A stretch of DNA of 64,000 nucleotides, taken from positions 248,606 to 312,605 of the forward strand of contig NZ_WSEN01000002.1 in NCBI RefSeq assembly GCF_009758255.1, written 5' to 3'. The DNA comes from Microbacterium sp. MAH-37 (GTDB lineage: Bacteria > Actinomycetota > Actinomycetes > Actinomycetales > Microbacteriaceae). Made by a program: the position numbers and the translations under genes. Below are positions 54,154 to 61,780 of the stretch, piece after piece. The notes below the pieces were generated by a model. The model saw only the letters and a program-made list of their open reading frames with translations, ran no database searches and had not been told where the DNA came from. Position 1 is the first letter of the stretch. Each line of letters opens with the position of its first letter.

Positions 54154-55376
54154 GCCCTCACCTCCAGCAGGAAGCCGCCGCGGCGCGAGCGGCCGATGCG
54201 CACCGCGCCGCCGGCGTCCTGCACCCGCTCGACCAGGCCGCGCAGCCCGTTGCCCTCGTCTCCGGCATCCTCTGCAGGTCCGATGCCGTCGTCCTCCACC
54301 GTGATCCGGTGCGGGGAGAGCGTGACCCAGCACTGCCGTGCCTGCGCGTGCCTGATGACGTTCGTGGCCGCCTCGCGCAGCACCCAGCCGAACAGCTCGC
54401 GGTTCTGCTCCGGCACCTCGTCGGTCGTCGTCGGCAGATGCGGGATCAGTCCGGCTGCCGGCAGCAGCGTGCGCAGGGAGGCGAGCTCGCTCGCGACCCG
54501 CACCTGCCGGTATCCCGAGACCACGGCGCGCATGTCGCCGAGTGTCGATCGCGCGAGTGTCTGCACCTCGCGGATCTCTCGTGCCGCCGCCTGCGGGTCG
54601 CGCTCGGACAGCGCGGCGGCGAGGTCCGCCTTCACGGCGATCGCCGACAGCGAGTGCCCGAGGATGTCGTGCATGTCGCGACCCACGCGGTTGCGCTCCT
54701 CCTCGACCGCGACCGCCGCGAGCTCGTTGCGTGTGGCATGCAGCAGGCGCAGCGTCGCGATGTTGCGCGCGAACGCGACCATGAGCACGCCGGTGGAGAG
54801 GATGATCAGCGGCATAGCCCAGGCGGGCAGGTCGCCGAGGGGCTGCCAGACGGCGAGGCCGAACGCGGCGAGTGCGAGTCCGATCACGATCAGCAGCGAC
54901 GTGCGCGGCTGCATCAGCGAGATCGCGTAGGACACCGCCACATACGCCCAGAGGCCCGTGAACCCCGAGTCGAGTTCGAGCGCGAACACCGTGGACAGGA
55001 GCAGCAGCACCGTCGCCGGCACCCACCGCCAGCGAGCGGGAAGCGCCATCGCGATCGGCGCGGAGGCCAGGAACAGCACGACGAACACCGCGAGCGCGAC
55101 AGTCCACAGCACGACCGTGTGCGGGGGTTCGCCCTGCACCAGCGGCAGCAGGAAGAACAGGATCGTGATGCCGACGCTGATGGAGGCGCCGGAGTACCAC
55201 CGGCGGGCGCCGCGGGCGAGCAGTGCATCGCGCAGCCAGGTCAGGCCGCGGGCGAGGGCCGAGCCGCCCCGGGTGACGCGATCGTCCGAGGGGGAGGGGA
55301 TCCAGTCCGCGCTCCGCACGGCGTGCTCGACATCACGGTGCAGGGCGGCCCGGTCGTCGTCGCGCTGCTCGCTCAT
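54150..55376 (-). CDS. sensor histidine kinase (DesK-like)
   Basis: 408 residues. A polar N-terminus of about 50 residues precedes five to six membrane helices (about 60-190), then HisKA_3 EEERNRVGRDMHDILGHSLSAIAVKADLA with the phosphorylated His in RDMHD, and an ATPase domain with LREAATNVIRHAQA, ITVEDDGIGPAEDAGDEGNGLRGLVERV. This layout fits DesK/LiaS-type kinases that sense membrane state. It lies 33 bp after the ABC permease gene. Confidence 0.92.
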   Translation of the reverse strand: MSEQRDDDRAALHRDVEHAVRSADWIPSPSDDRVTRGGSALARGLTWLRDALLARGARRWYSGASISVGITILFFLLPLVQGEPPHTVVLWTVALAVFVVLFLASAPIAMALPARWRWVPATVLLLLSTVFALELDSGFTGLWAYVAVSYAISLMQPRTSLLIVIGLALAAFGLAVWQPLGDLPAWAMPLIILSTGVLMVAFARNIATLRLLHATRNELAAVAVEEERNRVGRDMHDILGHSLSAIAVKADLAAALSERDPQAAAREIREVQTLARSTLGDMRAVVSGYRQVRVASELASLRTLLPAAGLIPHLPTTTDEVPEQNRELFGWVLREAATNVIRHAQARQCWVTLSPHRITVEDDGIGPAEDAGDEGNGLRGLVERVQDAGGAVRIGRSRRGGFLLEVRA

Positions 55377-55409
55377 GCCCTCATCCTCTCGTGCTCGTCA
55401 CCGTACCGG

Positions 55410-56231
55410 TCACACGCGCTTCGTGTCCCGGCGGAACATCAGCACGGCGAAGCCGGTGAACAGCACGAACCAGATGATGAGGTTCGGCAGAGCCCACACA
55501 TCCGGTGCGATGCCCATGATCGCCGACTGCGACAGGTTCGCGATGCCCCACACCGGGGTGAACTTCGCCGCGATCTGCACGCCCTCGGGCAGCAGCGCGA
55601 GCGGGAGGAACAGTCCGCCCATGAAGCTCAGGATCGGCAGGATCGGACCGAGGTACCGCATCGCGTTCTGCGCCGGGAAGGCGTAGCCGACGGCCAGACC
55701 GAGGCTCGTCATCATCAGTGAGCTCAGCCAGGCGAGCAGACCGGCGAGGATGAGGCTGCCGAGCGGGGCGGTGATGCCCAGTGCGGCGCCCAGGATGAGC
55801 GTGACGGCCACGGCGATGCCGCCGAGCACCATTCCGCAGAGCACCTTCACCAGGATGTACACCACGGGGTTCAGCGGGGTCAGCCGCAGCTGCCGGCTCC
55901 AGCCCTGGGTGCGCTCGGCCGCGACCGTGACACCGGTCATCGTGCTGGCCATCATCGCTCCGTAGACGGCCATCGAGATCATGATCGGCACGGCCGCGGA
56001 CATCCCGCCCTGCGAGATCGGCACGTCGCTGATCGGCACGTCCTTGTTCGGCAGGCCGACCCCGACCAGCATCGCGATGGGGAAGATCAGCGTGAAGATC
56101 ACGACCGTCGAATTGCGGAACAGGCGCTTCAGCTCGACGGAGAGGAACGTCCAGCTGAAACCTCCGTATCCGGGGGCGCGGCGGGTGGACGGGTCGATCG
56201 CGTCGAGACGCCCGAGAGCTGAGGTGGTCAT
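55410..56231 (-). CDS. ABC-2 type exporter permease
   Basis: 273 residues from ATG 56231 (AAGGAG 7 nt upstream). Six membrane helices; begins FLSVELKRLFRNSTVVIFTLIFPIAML, typical of ABC-2 permeases, and includes RTQGWSRQLRLTPLNPVVYILVKVLCGM. It overlaps the ATPase gene region by start/stop crossing (stop of the ATPase at 56233). With the ATPase it forms an exporter for a drug, lipid or peptide. Confidence 0.9.
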   Translation of the reverse strand: MTTSALGRLDAIDPSTRRAPGYGGFSWTFLSVELKRLFRNSTVVIFTLIFPIAMLVGVGLPNKDVPISDVPISQGGMSAAVPIMISMAVYGAMMASTMTGVTVAAERTQGWSRQLRLTPLNPVVYILVKVLCGMVLGGIAVAVTLILGAALGITAPLGSLILAGLLAWLSSLMMTSLGLAVGYAFPAQNAMRYLGPILPILSFMGGLFLPLALLPEGVQIAAKFTPVWGIANLSQSAIMGIAPDVWALPNLIIWFVLFTGFAVLMFRRDTKRV

Positions 56232-56232
56232 G

Positions 56233-57204
56233 TCATTCTCCTTCGGAGGTCTCGTCGTCGTCACCGGTCAGTCGCAGGAACGCCTGCTCGAGGTTCTGGC
56301 CGGTGATGGTCACGTCGTGGGCGTCGGTCTGTCCCAGCAGGTAGCGCGCCACGGCATCCGAGTCGCCGGAGCGCACGATCACGCGCGTTCCGCGCACCTC
56401 GACGGAGTCGACGCCCGGAAGGCGGGACAGAGCGAGCTGATCCGCGACCGCCCACTCCGCCTCGATCGTGCGGCCCGAGGCCATCGCCTTGATCTCGGCG
56501 GTGGTGCCGTTCGCGACGATCCGCCCCCTGCGGATCAGCAGGATGCGGTCGGCGTACTGATCCGCCTCCTCGAGGTAGTGCGTCGCGAACAGCACGGTGC
56601 GCCCGCGCTGGGCGTCGGCGTGGATGGCCTGCCAGAACGAATGGCGCCCCTCGACATCCATGCCGGTGGTCGGTTCGTCGAGCACGATCAGGCCGGGATC
56701 GGAGACGAGCGCCATCGCGAAACGCAGTCGCTGCTGCTGACCGCCGGAGCACTTGGACACGCGCCGGTCGGCGATGTCGAGGATGCCGGCTCGTTCGAGC
56801 GCCGCATCGATCCCGGTGGTCTGCGCGAACAGCGATGCGGTGAGCTTCATCGTGTCGCGGACGGTGATGTCGCTGAGCAGCCCGCCGGTCTGCATCACCG
56901 CCGAGACGAGGCCGCGGCCGATCGCCTGACGCGGGGTGAGGCCGAACAGGCTGACCTCGCCGCGGTCGGGCTGCGAGAGGCCGAGCAGCATGTCGATCGT
57001 GGTTGTCTTGCCGGCGCCGTTCGGGCCGAGGAATGCGACGACCTCGCCCTGGCCGACCCGCAGGTCGACGCCGTCCACGGCCGTGACGCCGCGGAACGTC
57101 TTCGTGAGGCCTGTGGCCGCGATCGCGGGGAGCGTGGACGCGGCGGATGCCTGCGGCGCGGCACTCGGCGTGAACGATGCCGATGTGGTGGCTGTCTGTG
57201 TCAT
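56233..57204 (-). CDS. ABC transporter ATPase
   Basis: 323 residues from ATG 57204. Walker A FLGPNGAGKTTTIDMLLG, Q-loop MQTGGLLSDITV, signature KCSGGQQQRLRFAMAL, Walker B LIVLDEPTTGMD, and H-loop FATHYLEEADQ. The first 20 residues are Ala/Thr-rich. DrrA/NatA-type exporter subunit, first gene of the ABC-permease-kinase-regulator operon, with an AAGACT box 6 nt upstream. Confidence 0.94.
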   Translation of the reverse strand: MTQTATTSASFTPSAAPQASAASTLPAIAATGLTKTFRGVTAVDGVDLRVGQGEVVAFLGPNGAGKTTTIDMLLGLSQPDRGEVSLFGLTPRQAIGRGLVSAVMQTGGLLSDITVRDTMKLTASLFAQTTGIDAALERAGILDIADRRVSKCSGGQQQRLRFAMALVSDPGLIVLDEPTTGMDVEGRHSFWQAIHADAQRGRTVLFATHYLEEADQYADRILLIRRGRIVANGTTAEIKAMASGRTIEAEWAVADQLALSRLPGVDSVEVRGTRVIVRSGDSDAVARYLLGQTDAHDVTITGQNLEQAFLRLTGDDDETSEGE

Positions 57205-57210
57205 GACTCC

Positions 57211-57216
57211 AGTCTT
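57211..57216 (-). promoter_or_regulatory. -10 box of ABC-two-component operon
   Basis: AAGACT on the minus strand, 6 nt before ATG 57204. Confidence 0.45.
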
Positions 57217-57236
57217 CGGCGGCCGGAGCCCGACGC

Positions 57237-57280
57237 GTCATGAACGATGTCATGGATCGGGCATGACATCCGTCATGCCC
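57237..57280. promoter_or_regulatory. GTCATG array, likely response-regulator sites
   Basis: Four GTCATG hexamers at 57237, 57249, 57262 (inverted) and 57272, spaced 12, 13 and 10 bp. They include GATGTCAT-N9-ATGACATC and the perfect GGGCATGAC-N4-GTCATGCCC. They lie 20-65 bp upstream of the operon's -10 box, where an activator would bind. Confidence 0.55.
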
Positions 57281-57342
57281 GGGCGCATGGATGCGGCGAT
57301 CCGCTGTCGCGAACCGCCGCATCCGATGCATCCAGGTGCCGG

Positions 57343-58788
57343 TCAGCCGGCCGTGTCCAGAGCCGGCTCGGCGGCCGGAGCCGGCGTCGCCGCCGGTGTG
57401 CGGCGGAAGAAGGCCAGCGCGAGCAGTCCGCCGACCAGCGCGACTGCCGCTGATCCGAGGAACGCCGCCGAGTACCCGTCGGTGAGTGCCGGCAGGTCGC
57501 CGAGCTGTTCCGCGCCGAACGAGGCCGCCAGGGCGGTCATCGCGGCCAGGCCGAGTGCGGACCCGACCTGGTAGCTGGTGTTCACGATGCCGGAGGCCAG
57601 TCCGCCCTCCTCGGGGCGGGCCGCCGAGATGGCCGTGCCGAGCGAGGGGATGAAGGCCAGCGACATTCCGAGCGCGGCGACCAGAGAACCGGGCAGCACG
57701 TCCACGAGGAAGTTGCCGTCCGGGCGGACCAGCGACAGCCATCCGAGTCCGGCCGCCAGCAGGACGAGTCCGGCGACGATCGGCGTCTTCATGCCGAACC
57801 GCGCGATCACCCGCGGTGCGAGCACGATCATGCCGATCATGATGAGGGCCGTCATCGGCAGCAGCGCCGCGCCGCTGGGGAACGCGCTGTAGCCGAGCAC
57901 CTGCTGCAGGTACAGGTTCAGGAAGAACCACATCGGGATCCACGCGCCGCCGAGGAAGAACTGCGCGAGGTTCGCGGCGCCCAGCCGCGGCGCGCGGAAG
58001 ATCGACAGCGGCATCAGCGGGCTGCGGGAGCGGGACTGGATCACGAGGAACAGCGCGAGCAGCACCACGCCGCCGCCGATCGCGATCAGCGTCTCGAGCG
58101 CCGCCCAGCCGGCCTCGGGAGCACGGACGATGCCGTAGACCAGCGCGCCCAAGCCCAGCGTGGCGGTCAGCGCGCCCAGCAGATCTATGCCGCCACGAGC
58201 GCCGGATGCTCCGCCGGGGAGCAGCGAGCGGGCGGCGAAGACGGCGACGAGGGCGATCGGGATGTTGATGTAGAACACCCAGGGCCAGGACGCGTACTGC
58301 GTGATCAGGCCGCCGAGGAAGACACCGGCGGTGCCACCGGCAGGAGCGGCGGCGCCGTAGAGCGCGAGTGCACGCGTGAGCTCCTTCGGATCAGCTCCGA
58401 AGAGCATCATCAGCAATGTCAGTGCCGACGGGGCGATGAGCGCGGCTCCCGCGCCCTGGACGACGCGTCCGACGAGCTCGATGGTCGCATCGCCCGCAGC
58501 GCCGGCGATGAAGGAGCCCACGAGCAGGATGATCCAACCGGTGACGAACAGTCGGCGGGCACCGAACAGGTCGGAGAGCCTGCCGCCGAGCAGCAGGAGA
58601 CCGCCGAAGGCGATGACGTAGGCGTTGAACACCCAGGAGAGGGTGCTCGGGGTGAAGCCGAGATCCTCTTGCATTCGGGGGAGCGCGACGCCGATGATCG
58701 AGGTGTCCATGATCACCATGAACTGCGCGATGGCGATGAGTCCGAGCGCCCACCATCGGCGGCGGCTCGGGGCGGGGGATGAGGTCAT
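57343..58788 (-). CDS. MFS exporter, DHA2 (EmrB/QacA) family
   Basis: 481 residues, about 14 membrane helices. IAQFMVIMDTSIIGVALPRMQEDLGFTPSTLSWVFNAYVIAFGGLLLLGGRLSDLFGARRLF holds motif D1 and motif A; GRVVQGAGAALIAPSAL is motif B; and GAAAPAGGTAGVFLGGLITQYASWPWVFYINIP is motif C. Proton antiporter for drugs or toxic compounds in the inner membrane. It lies 26 bp after the YtkA-like gene and is probably co-transcribed with it under the CsoR-like site. Confidence 0.92.
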   Translation of the reverse strand: MTSSPAPSRRRWWALGLIAIAQFMVIMDTSIIGVALPRMQEDLGFTPSTLSWVFNAYVIAFGGLLLLGGRLSDLFGARRLFVTGWIILLVGSFIAGAAGDATIELVGRVVQGAGAALIAPSALTLLMMLFGADPKELTRALALYGAAAPAGGTAGVFLGGLITQYASWPWVFYINIPIALVAVFAARSLLPGGASGARGGIDLLGALTATLGLGALVYGIVRAPEAGWAALETLIAIGGGVVLLALFLVIQSRSRSPLMPLSIFRAPRLGAANLAQFFLGGAWIPMWFFLNLYLQQVLGYSAFPSGAALLPMTALIMIGMIVLAPRVIARFGMKTPIVAGLVLLAAGLGWLSLVRPDGNFLVDVLPGSLVAALGMSLAFIPSLGTAISAARPEEGGLASGIVNTSYQVGSALGLAAMTALAASFGAEQLGDLPALTDGYSAAFLGSAAVALVGGLLALAFFRRTPAATPAPAAEPALDTAG

Positions 58789-58814
58789 GATCTTCTCCAG
58801 TCGTGATGGTCGGG

Positions 58815-59588
58815 TCAGTGGGTGTGGACTGCGTGGTGTTCGTGATGGTCGGCGGTCGCCGTCGGGGCCGCGCCCGAAGCCTCGACGACGAACGAGGCGG
58901 TGCGCACGCGTCCGTCGACCTGGAAGTCGAGGAAGAGGAAGTAGCGGCCGGCGGTCGGAGCGGATGCATGGAACGCGACCTCGGGGCCGGAGAGGTCGCC
59001 CGCCGCCGGGGTCTCACCGAGCGCGTGCACGTGCAGGTACGCGAGGTCGCCCTCGCGCAGCGCGACCAGGTGGCCGTAGGCGCCGAGATAGGGCTCGAGG
59101 CGCTGCACCGGATGCCCGTGCTCTGAGACCGTCGCGGTCAGCACGCCGCCGTCGCCGGTGCGCAGCGTCCCGTCGAGGTGCACCTCGATGCCGTCGACGG
59201 TGACGTGGCGGCGCTCGCCGCGGTGCTTGGCCGGTCGGAGGTCGCCCTCGACGTCGATAGTGCGAGTGAGGGTGACGCCGTCGGCGCCGAGCGGGGTCGC
59301 GTCGGCGAAGAGGCGGTACGAGCCCGCGGCATCCCAGGTCACCGTCGTCGACCACACGCCGCTCGCGGCGTCGAGTTCAGGGTGCAGGTGGCGGTAGCCG
59401 GTGCCGTCGGTGCGGACCACGATCAGGTGCAGTGCCCTGCCGTGGCTCTGCGCGAACGCCGTGACCGGGGTGCCGTCGGCATCGCGGATGGTGAACGACA
59501 GCGTTCCCGTCTCGCCCGCGGTCGCCGGGGCGCCGACCTCGGTCAGCAGATACCCGTCGCGGGAGAGTGACGTGCCGATGATGTCCAT
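58815..59588 (-). CDS. YtkA-like protein with His-rich tail
   Basis: 257 residues from ATG 59588 (GGAGGAAAC upstream). Two beta-sandwich repeats: GTLSFTIRDADGTPVTAFAQSHGRALHLIVVRTDGTGYRHLHPEL and a second one with EHGHPVQRLEPYLGAYGHLVALREGDLAYLHVHAL. The pattern of a conserved HLHP/HLHVH set is that of YtkA/CopC-related proteins. The tail is ADHHEHHAVHTH, a metal-binding run. No signal peptide is visible, which is odd for this family; either it is cytoplasmic or the signal was lost. A role in copper or other metal handling fits the upstream operator. Confidence 0.7.
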   Translation of the reverse strand: MDIIGTSLSRDGYLLTEVGAPATAGETGTLSFTIRDADGTPVTAFAQSHGRALHLIVVRTDGTGYRHLHPELDAASGVWSTTVTWDAAGSYRLFADATPLGADGVTLTRTIDVEGDLRPAKHRGERRHVTVDGIEVHLDGTLRTGDGGVLTATVSEHGHPVQRLEPYLGAYGHLVALREGDLAYLHVHALGETPAAGDLSGPEVAFHASAPTAGRYFLFLDFQVDGRVRTASFVVEASGAAPTATADHHEHHAVHTH

Positions 59589-59590
59589 GT

Positions 59591-59624
59591 TTCCTCCTCG
59601 AATGGATGATTCGAAGAGGAGGAA
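59591..59624 (-). promoter_or_regulatory. hairpin covering the ribosome site of the YtkA-like gene
   Basis: In the mRNA TTCCTCCTCTTCGAAT pairs with ATTCGAGGAGGAA, whose AGGAGG is the Shine-Dalgarno of ATG 59588. The loop is about 5 nt. Confidence 0.5.
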
Positions 59625-59625
59625 C

Positions 59626-59648
59626 GGAATACCCCAGGGGGGTATTCC
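59626..59648. promoter_or_regulatory. CsoR-type operator
   Basis: Palindrome GGAATACCCC-N3-GGGGTATTCC (23 bp), the ATACCCC...GGGGTAT form bound by CsoR-family copper repressors. It is 38 bp upstream of the YtkA-like start. Confidence 0.7.
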
Positions 59649-59661
59649 GAACTACCTGAGA

Positions 59662-60117
59662 TCAGTCTCGCCAGGCGGCCTCGGCGACGTGTGCCGGGCG
59701 CATGCCGGCGTCGTAGACCCGCACCCAGTCGGGGCGCACGGCGACCACGAGGAACCCGTCCGCGAACGCTCGGGATCCGGGGAAGCGGCGCTCGTAGGCT
59801 CGGCCGTACCGATCGCGCTCGGCACCGGCGGTGATGGTCGCTGCGCCCTCGATCTGCAGGCTCACGTCGTCCTGGCTCACGACCACCGCGACCCGCGGGC
59901 TGGTGCGCAGGTTGTCGACCTTGCGCGCCGCATCTGGCGTGTTGAAGATCAGGGTGCCGTCCTCGAGCGCGGCGAGGCCGACCAGGGCGGCCTCCGGCGC
60001 GCCGCCGGGGGAGACGGTCGCGACGACCCCGCATCCGATCCCGTCGACGAACGCGGCGATCGAGGCGGGGTCGTGCGGGACGGGGTCGTGCGGGGCGGGG
60101 GTGGTCACGGCGTGCAT
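59662..60117 (-). CDS. pyridoxamine 5'-phosphate oxidase-like flavoprotein
   Basis: 151 residues from ATG 60117. Split-barrel FMN fold: GCGVVATVSPGGAPEAALVGLAALEDGTLIFNTPDAARKVDNLRTSPRVAVVVSQDDVSLQIEGAATI, then RYGRAYERRFPGSRAFADGFLVVAVRPDWVRVYD. Close in shape to stand-alone PNPOx-like or F420-dependent reductases; cofactor not certain. A TAAGGT box 7 nt upstream fixes the start, inside the 3' end of the HNH gene. Confidence 0.85.
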   Translation of the reverse strand: MHAVTTPAPHDPVPHDPASIAAFVDGIGCGVVATVSPGGAPEAALVGLAALEDGTLIFNTPDAARKVDNLRTSPRVAVVVSQDDVSLQIEGAATITAGAERDRYGRAYERRFPGSRAFADGFLVVAVRPDWVRVYDAGMRPAHVAEAAWRD

Positions 60118-60614
60118 GCTGGAGACCTTAGCGAACGCCGGGTGGGACGATGAGTCTGTGTTCGAGGACGCGCGTTCTCTCGCCGACCACGTGCGCGTTC
60201 AGACGAGTATGTGACTATCGCGTGGCAATTGCGGCATCGCACATCGCATTTCGCGATCTCGGCGTCCACGATCGGGATGCTGAATCCGTTGCGAACGAGC
60301 TGCATCACGCCGTCGCGTTTTTCCGTTCCGGGCCGATGATCGAAGTCGAGCACTCGGATGTCGGAGGCGCCGCAGTCGACGCAGGGATGTGAGCTCAAGT
60401 ATCGTGCGACATGTGCTCTGCTGAGGTCGCGTTGGGCGTTGTTCCTGGCCCGGATCACCGAAATGTGGTGCTGGCGATTCTCGGCGTAATACCTCCGAGA
60501 CGACGCCCTGTTGCACTCGCGGCAGACTTCCTGGAGCCCGTCGGGGCGTGAAGACTTCCGGTTGAATGCGCTCGGAGGAAGCGCGCGACCACACGTGCCA
60601 CATCGCTTGTCCAT
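60105..60614 (-). CDS. HNH-type endonuclease domain protein
   Basis: 169 residues from ATG 60614 (GGGAGAG upstream). A zinc-ribbon start KRCGTCGRALPPSAFNRKSSRPDGLQEVCRECNRA, then the nuclease core CVDCGASDIRVLDFDHRPGTEKRDGVMQL and CDVRCRNCHAIVTYSS, i.e. two metal-binding Cys pairs and DH.N/H catalytic elements of a compact HNH enzyme. The last 20 residues overlap the PNPOx promoter and may be dispensable. Often found as solitary genes with phage-like ancestry; here it stands beside tRNA-Lys, a common integration hot spot. Confidence 0.82.
   Translation of the reverse strand: MDKRCGTCGRALPPSAFNRKSSRPDGLQEVCRECNRASSRRYYAENRQHHISVIRARNNAQRDLSRAHVARYLSSHPCVDCGASDIRVLDFDHRPGTEKRDGVMQLVRNGFSIPIVDAEIAKCDVRCRNCHAIVTYSSERARGRRENARPRTQTHRPTRRSLRSPACTP
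60125..60130 (-). promoter_or_regulatory. -10 box of PNPOx-like gene
   Basis: TAAGGT on the minus strand, 7 nt before ATG 60117. Confidence 0.4.
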
Positions 60615-60688
60615 ATGCTCTCCCGACGACGCCTCATCAAGAAGGTATCGTCGGGCACCGACATCGCGTCCGGTGTTCAACTACACGG

Positions 60689-60979
60689 TGGGCCCCGTGG
60701 GGCTCGAACCCACGACCCGCGGATTAACCTGCCACTTCGGCTTTCGCCGCCGCCCGGGTGGGCGTTCGTGGTCTGGACTGTCCCTTCACCTTGGCTTTCG
60801 CTGTAGGTGCCACCCGTCCAGTCTCTACACCTTCCGAACTGGGTTCGGCTTGGCTCGGGATTGCCAACTGGTCTCCCAGGAAGGGTTCCCCGACTTTGAG
60901 TGGTGTCATCCTCGGGGTTTCCCCCGAGGCGCTCCTATTCTGTTGAAGTCCGATGCTCTGCCAACTGAGCTAGAGGCCC
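60689..60979 (-). tRNA. tRNA-Lys (anticodon TTT), split by a group I intron
   Basis: Exon 1 is 60946-60979 (bases 1-34) and exon 2 is 60689-60727 (bases 35-73). Joined they give acceptor GGGCCTC/GGGGCCC, D arm GCTC..GAGC, anticodon arm CGGA-CTTTTAA-TCCG and T arm GTGGG-TTCGAGC-CCCAC, with discriminator A; CCA is not encoded. The anticodon UUU is cut after its first base. Without removing the intron no functional tRNA could form. A TAGACT box lies 10 nt upstream. Confidence 0.92.
60728..60945 (-). other. group I intron (IC3-like) in tRNA-Lys
   Basis: 218 nt with no ORF. It starts after U34 of the tRNA and ends in G, as group I introns do. Core elements in order: hairpin CCTCGGGG-GAAA-CCCCGAGG (60910-60929), P4-P6 region with GGCAATCCCGAGCCAAGCC, P7 strands GACTG/CAGTC (60819-60823 and 60776-60780), P8 CACCT/AGGTG, and P9 hairpins CGCCC/GGGCG and CGGC-GAAA-GCCG. 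The stretches GGCAATCC.GAGCCAAGCC and AGGTG.AGAGACT.GACGGG match those I know from cyanobacterial tRNA-Leu introns. Confidence 0.93.
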
Positions 60980-60989
60980 GTGTCCTTCC

Positions 60990-60995
60990 AGTCTA
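60990..60995 (-). promoter_or_regulatory. -10 box of tRNA-Lys
   Basis: TAGACT on the minus strand, 10 nt before the tRNA 5' end. Confidence 0.55.
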
Positions 60996-61032
60996 GAGGG
61001 AACGACTGGGCGCCCCGTTCGGGCATCGCGCG

Positions 61033-61038
61033 TAGCCT
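61033..61038 (+). promoter_or_regulatory. -10 box of hypothetical gene 61045
   Basis: TAGCCT followed by 6 nt and ATG 61045. Confidence 0.55.
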
Positions 61039-61044
61039 GGTGCG

Positions 61045-61674
61045 ATGCCTGCGCAGTTCCACCGCCCCGAGCGCCGTCCCTCGGCAGCCTTCGACAATCT
61101 TGTCGGGTCGCACGACCCCGCCGAGGAGACGCGGATCGCGCATGCGACGGCATCCGCTCTGCTCGCGCGCGTGCGTGCGGACGACAGCGGAGTGAGCGCC
61201 GAACGCCTCATCGCGTACACCGGCGAACACGGGATCGACGAGATCGCCGAGTTGTGGTCGAAGGCGACTTCGCGCTCGCTGCCGGGCGCACTGTGGCGGC
61301 TGTACCTCGTGCAGGCAGCGATCCACGGCGACCCGACCACCACTGCGCTGCTGTACGAGCGCGGCCGGGTCGAGCTGCGCAGCGCGGATGCCGTGATCGC
61401 CGGTGCGCCCGCTCCCGCGAGCCCGGACGAACTCGTCTCCCTCATCGACACGATCATGCGCGGAGCGTTCCGCGGCGACTTCGCCGTTGCGCTGGATCGC
61501 GCCGCATCGTTCTGCAGGGTGCAGGCATCCGGCGCGACGCACACCGCCGACGACTACGAGCTCACCGAGCCGGAGCGCGCGAGCGACCTGACCCGTCGAG
61601 CGGCGCGCCTGAGCTCGTACGCCGACGACCTCACGGCGTCGGCGAAAGCCTGGCGCGCCGGCATGCTCACCTGA
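61045..61674 (+). CDS. hypothetical protein, 209 aa
   Basis: Mostly helical, acidic, without membrane segments or cysteines other than one in SFCRVQ. Regions such as IDEIAELWSKATSRSLPGALWRLYLVQAAIHGDPTTTALLYERGRVEL and DELVSLIDTIMRGAFRGDFAVALDRAASFCRVQASG suggest a conserved alpha-helical domain found in actinobacteria, often left as DNA-directed RNA polymerase-neighbour or uncharacterised protein. I cannot name a family. The start is supported by the -10 spacing. Confidence 0.75.
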   Translation: MPAQFHRPERRPSAAFDNLVGSHDPAEETRIAHATASALLARVRADDSGVSAERLIAYTGEHGIDEIAELWSKATSRSLPGALWRLYLVQAAIHGDPTTTALLYERGRVELRSADAVIAGAPAPASPDELVSLIDTIMRGAFRGDFAVALDRAASFCRVQASGATHTADDYELTEPERASDLTRRAARLSSYADDLTASAKAWRAGMLT

Positions 61675-61780
61675 GCCGGGCGCGGCCGCGTGCCGAACTT
61701 CGGATGCCGGAGAAGACGCGCCGTAGCATCCGGCTGTTTCGAAGGCGTGTTCCGTCTGCGATCCGAATTCGGGTACGCGC

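Noticed and set aside
60105..60979. Integrated element at tRNA-Lys, given the HNH gene beside it
   Set aside because: No integrase and no repeated tRNA 3' end is visible; the HNH gene alone does not show integration.
60511..60996. Open frames across the tRNA-Lys intron that might be an intron-encoded protein
   Set aside because: They cross both exon borders and do not resemble a homing endonuclease; the intron is too short for one.
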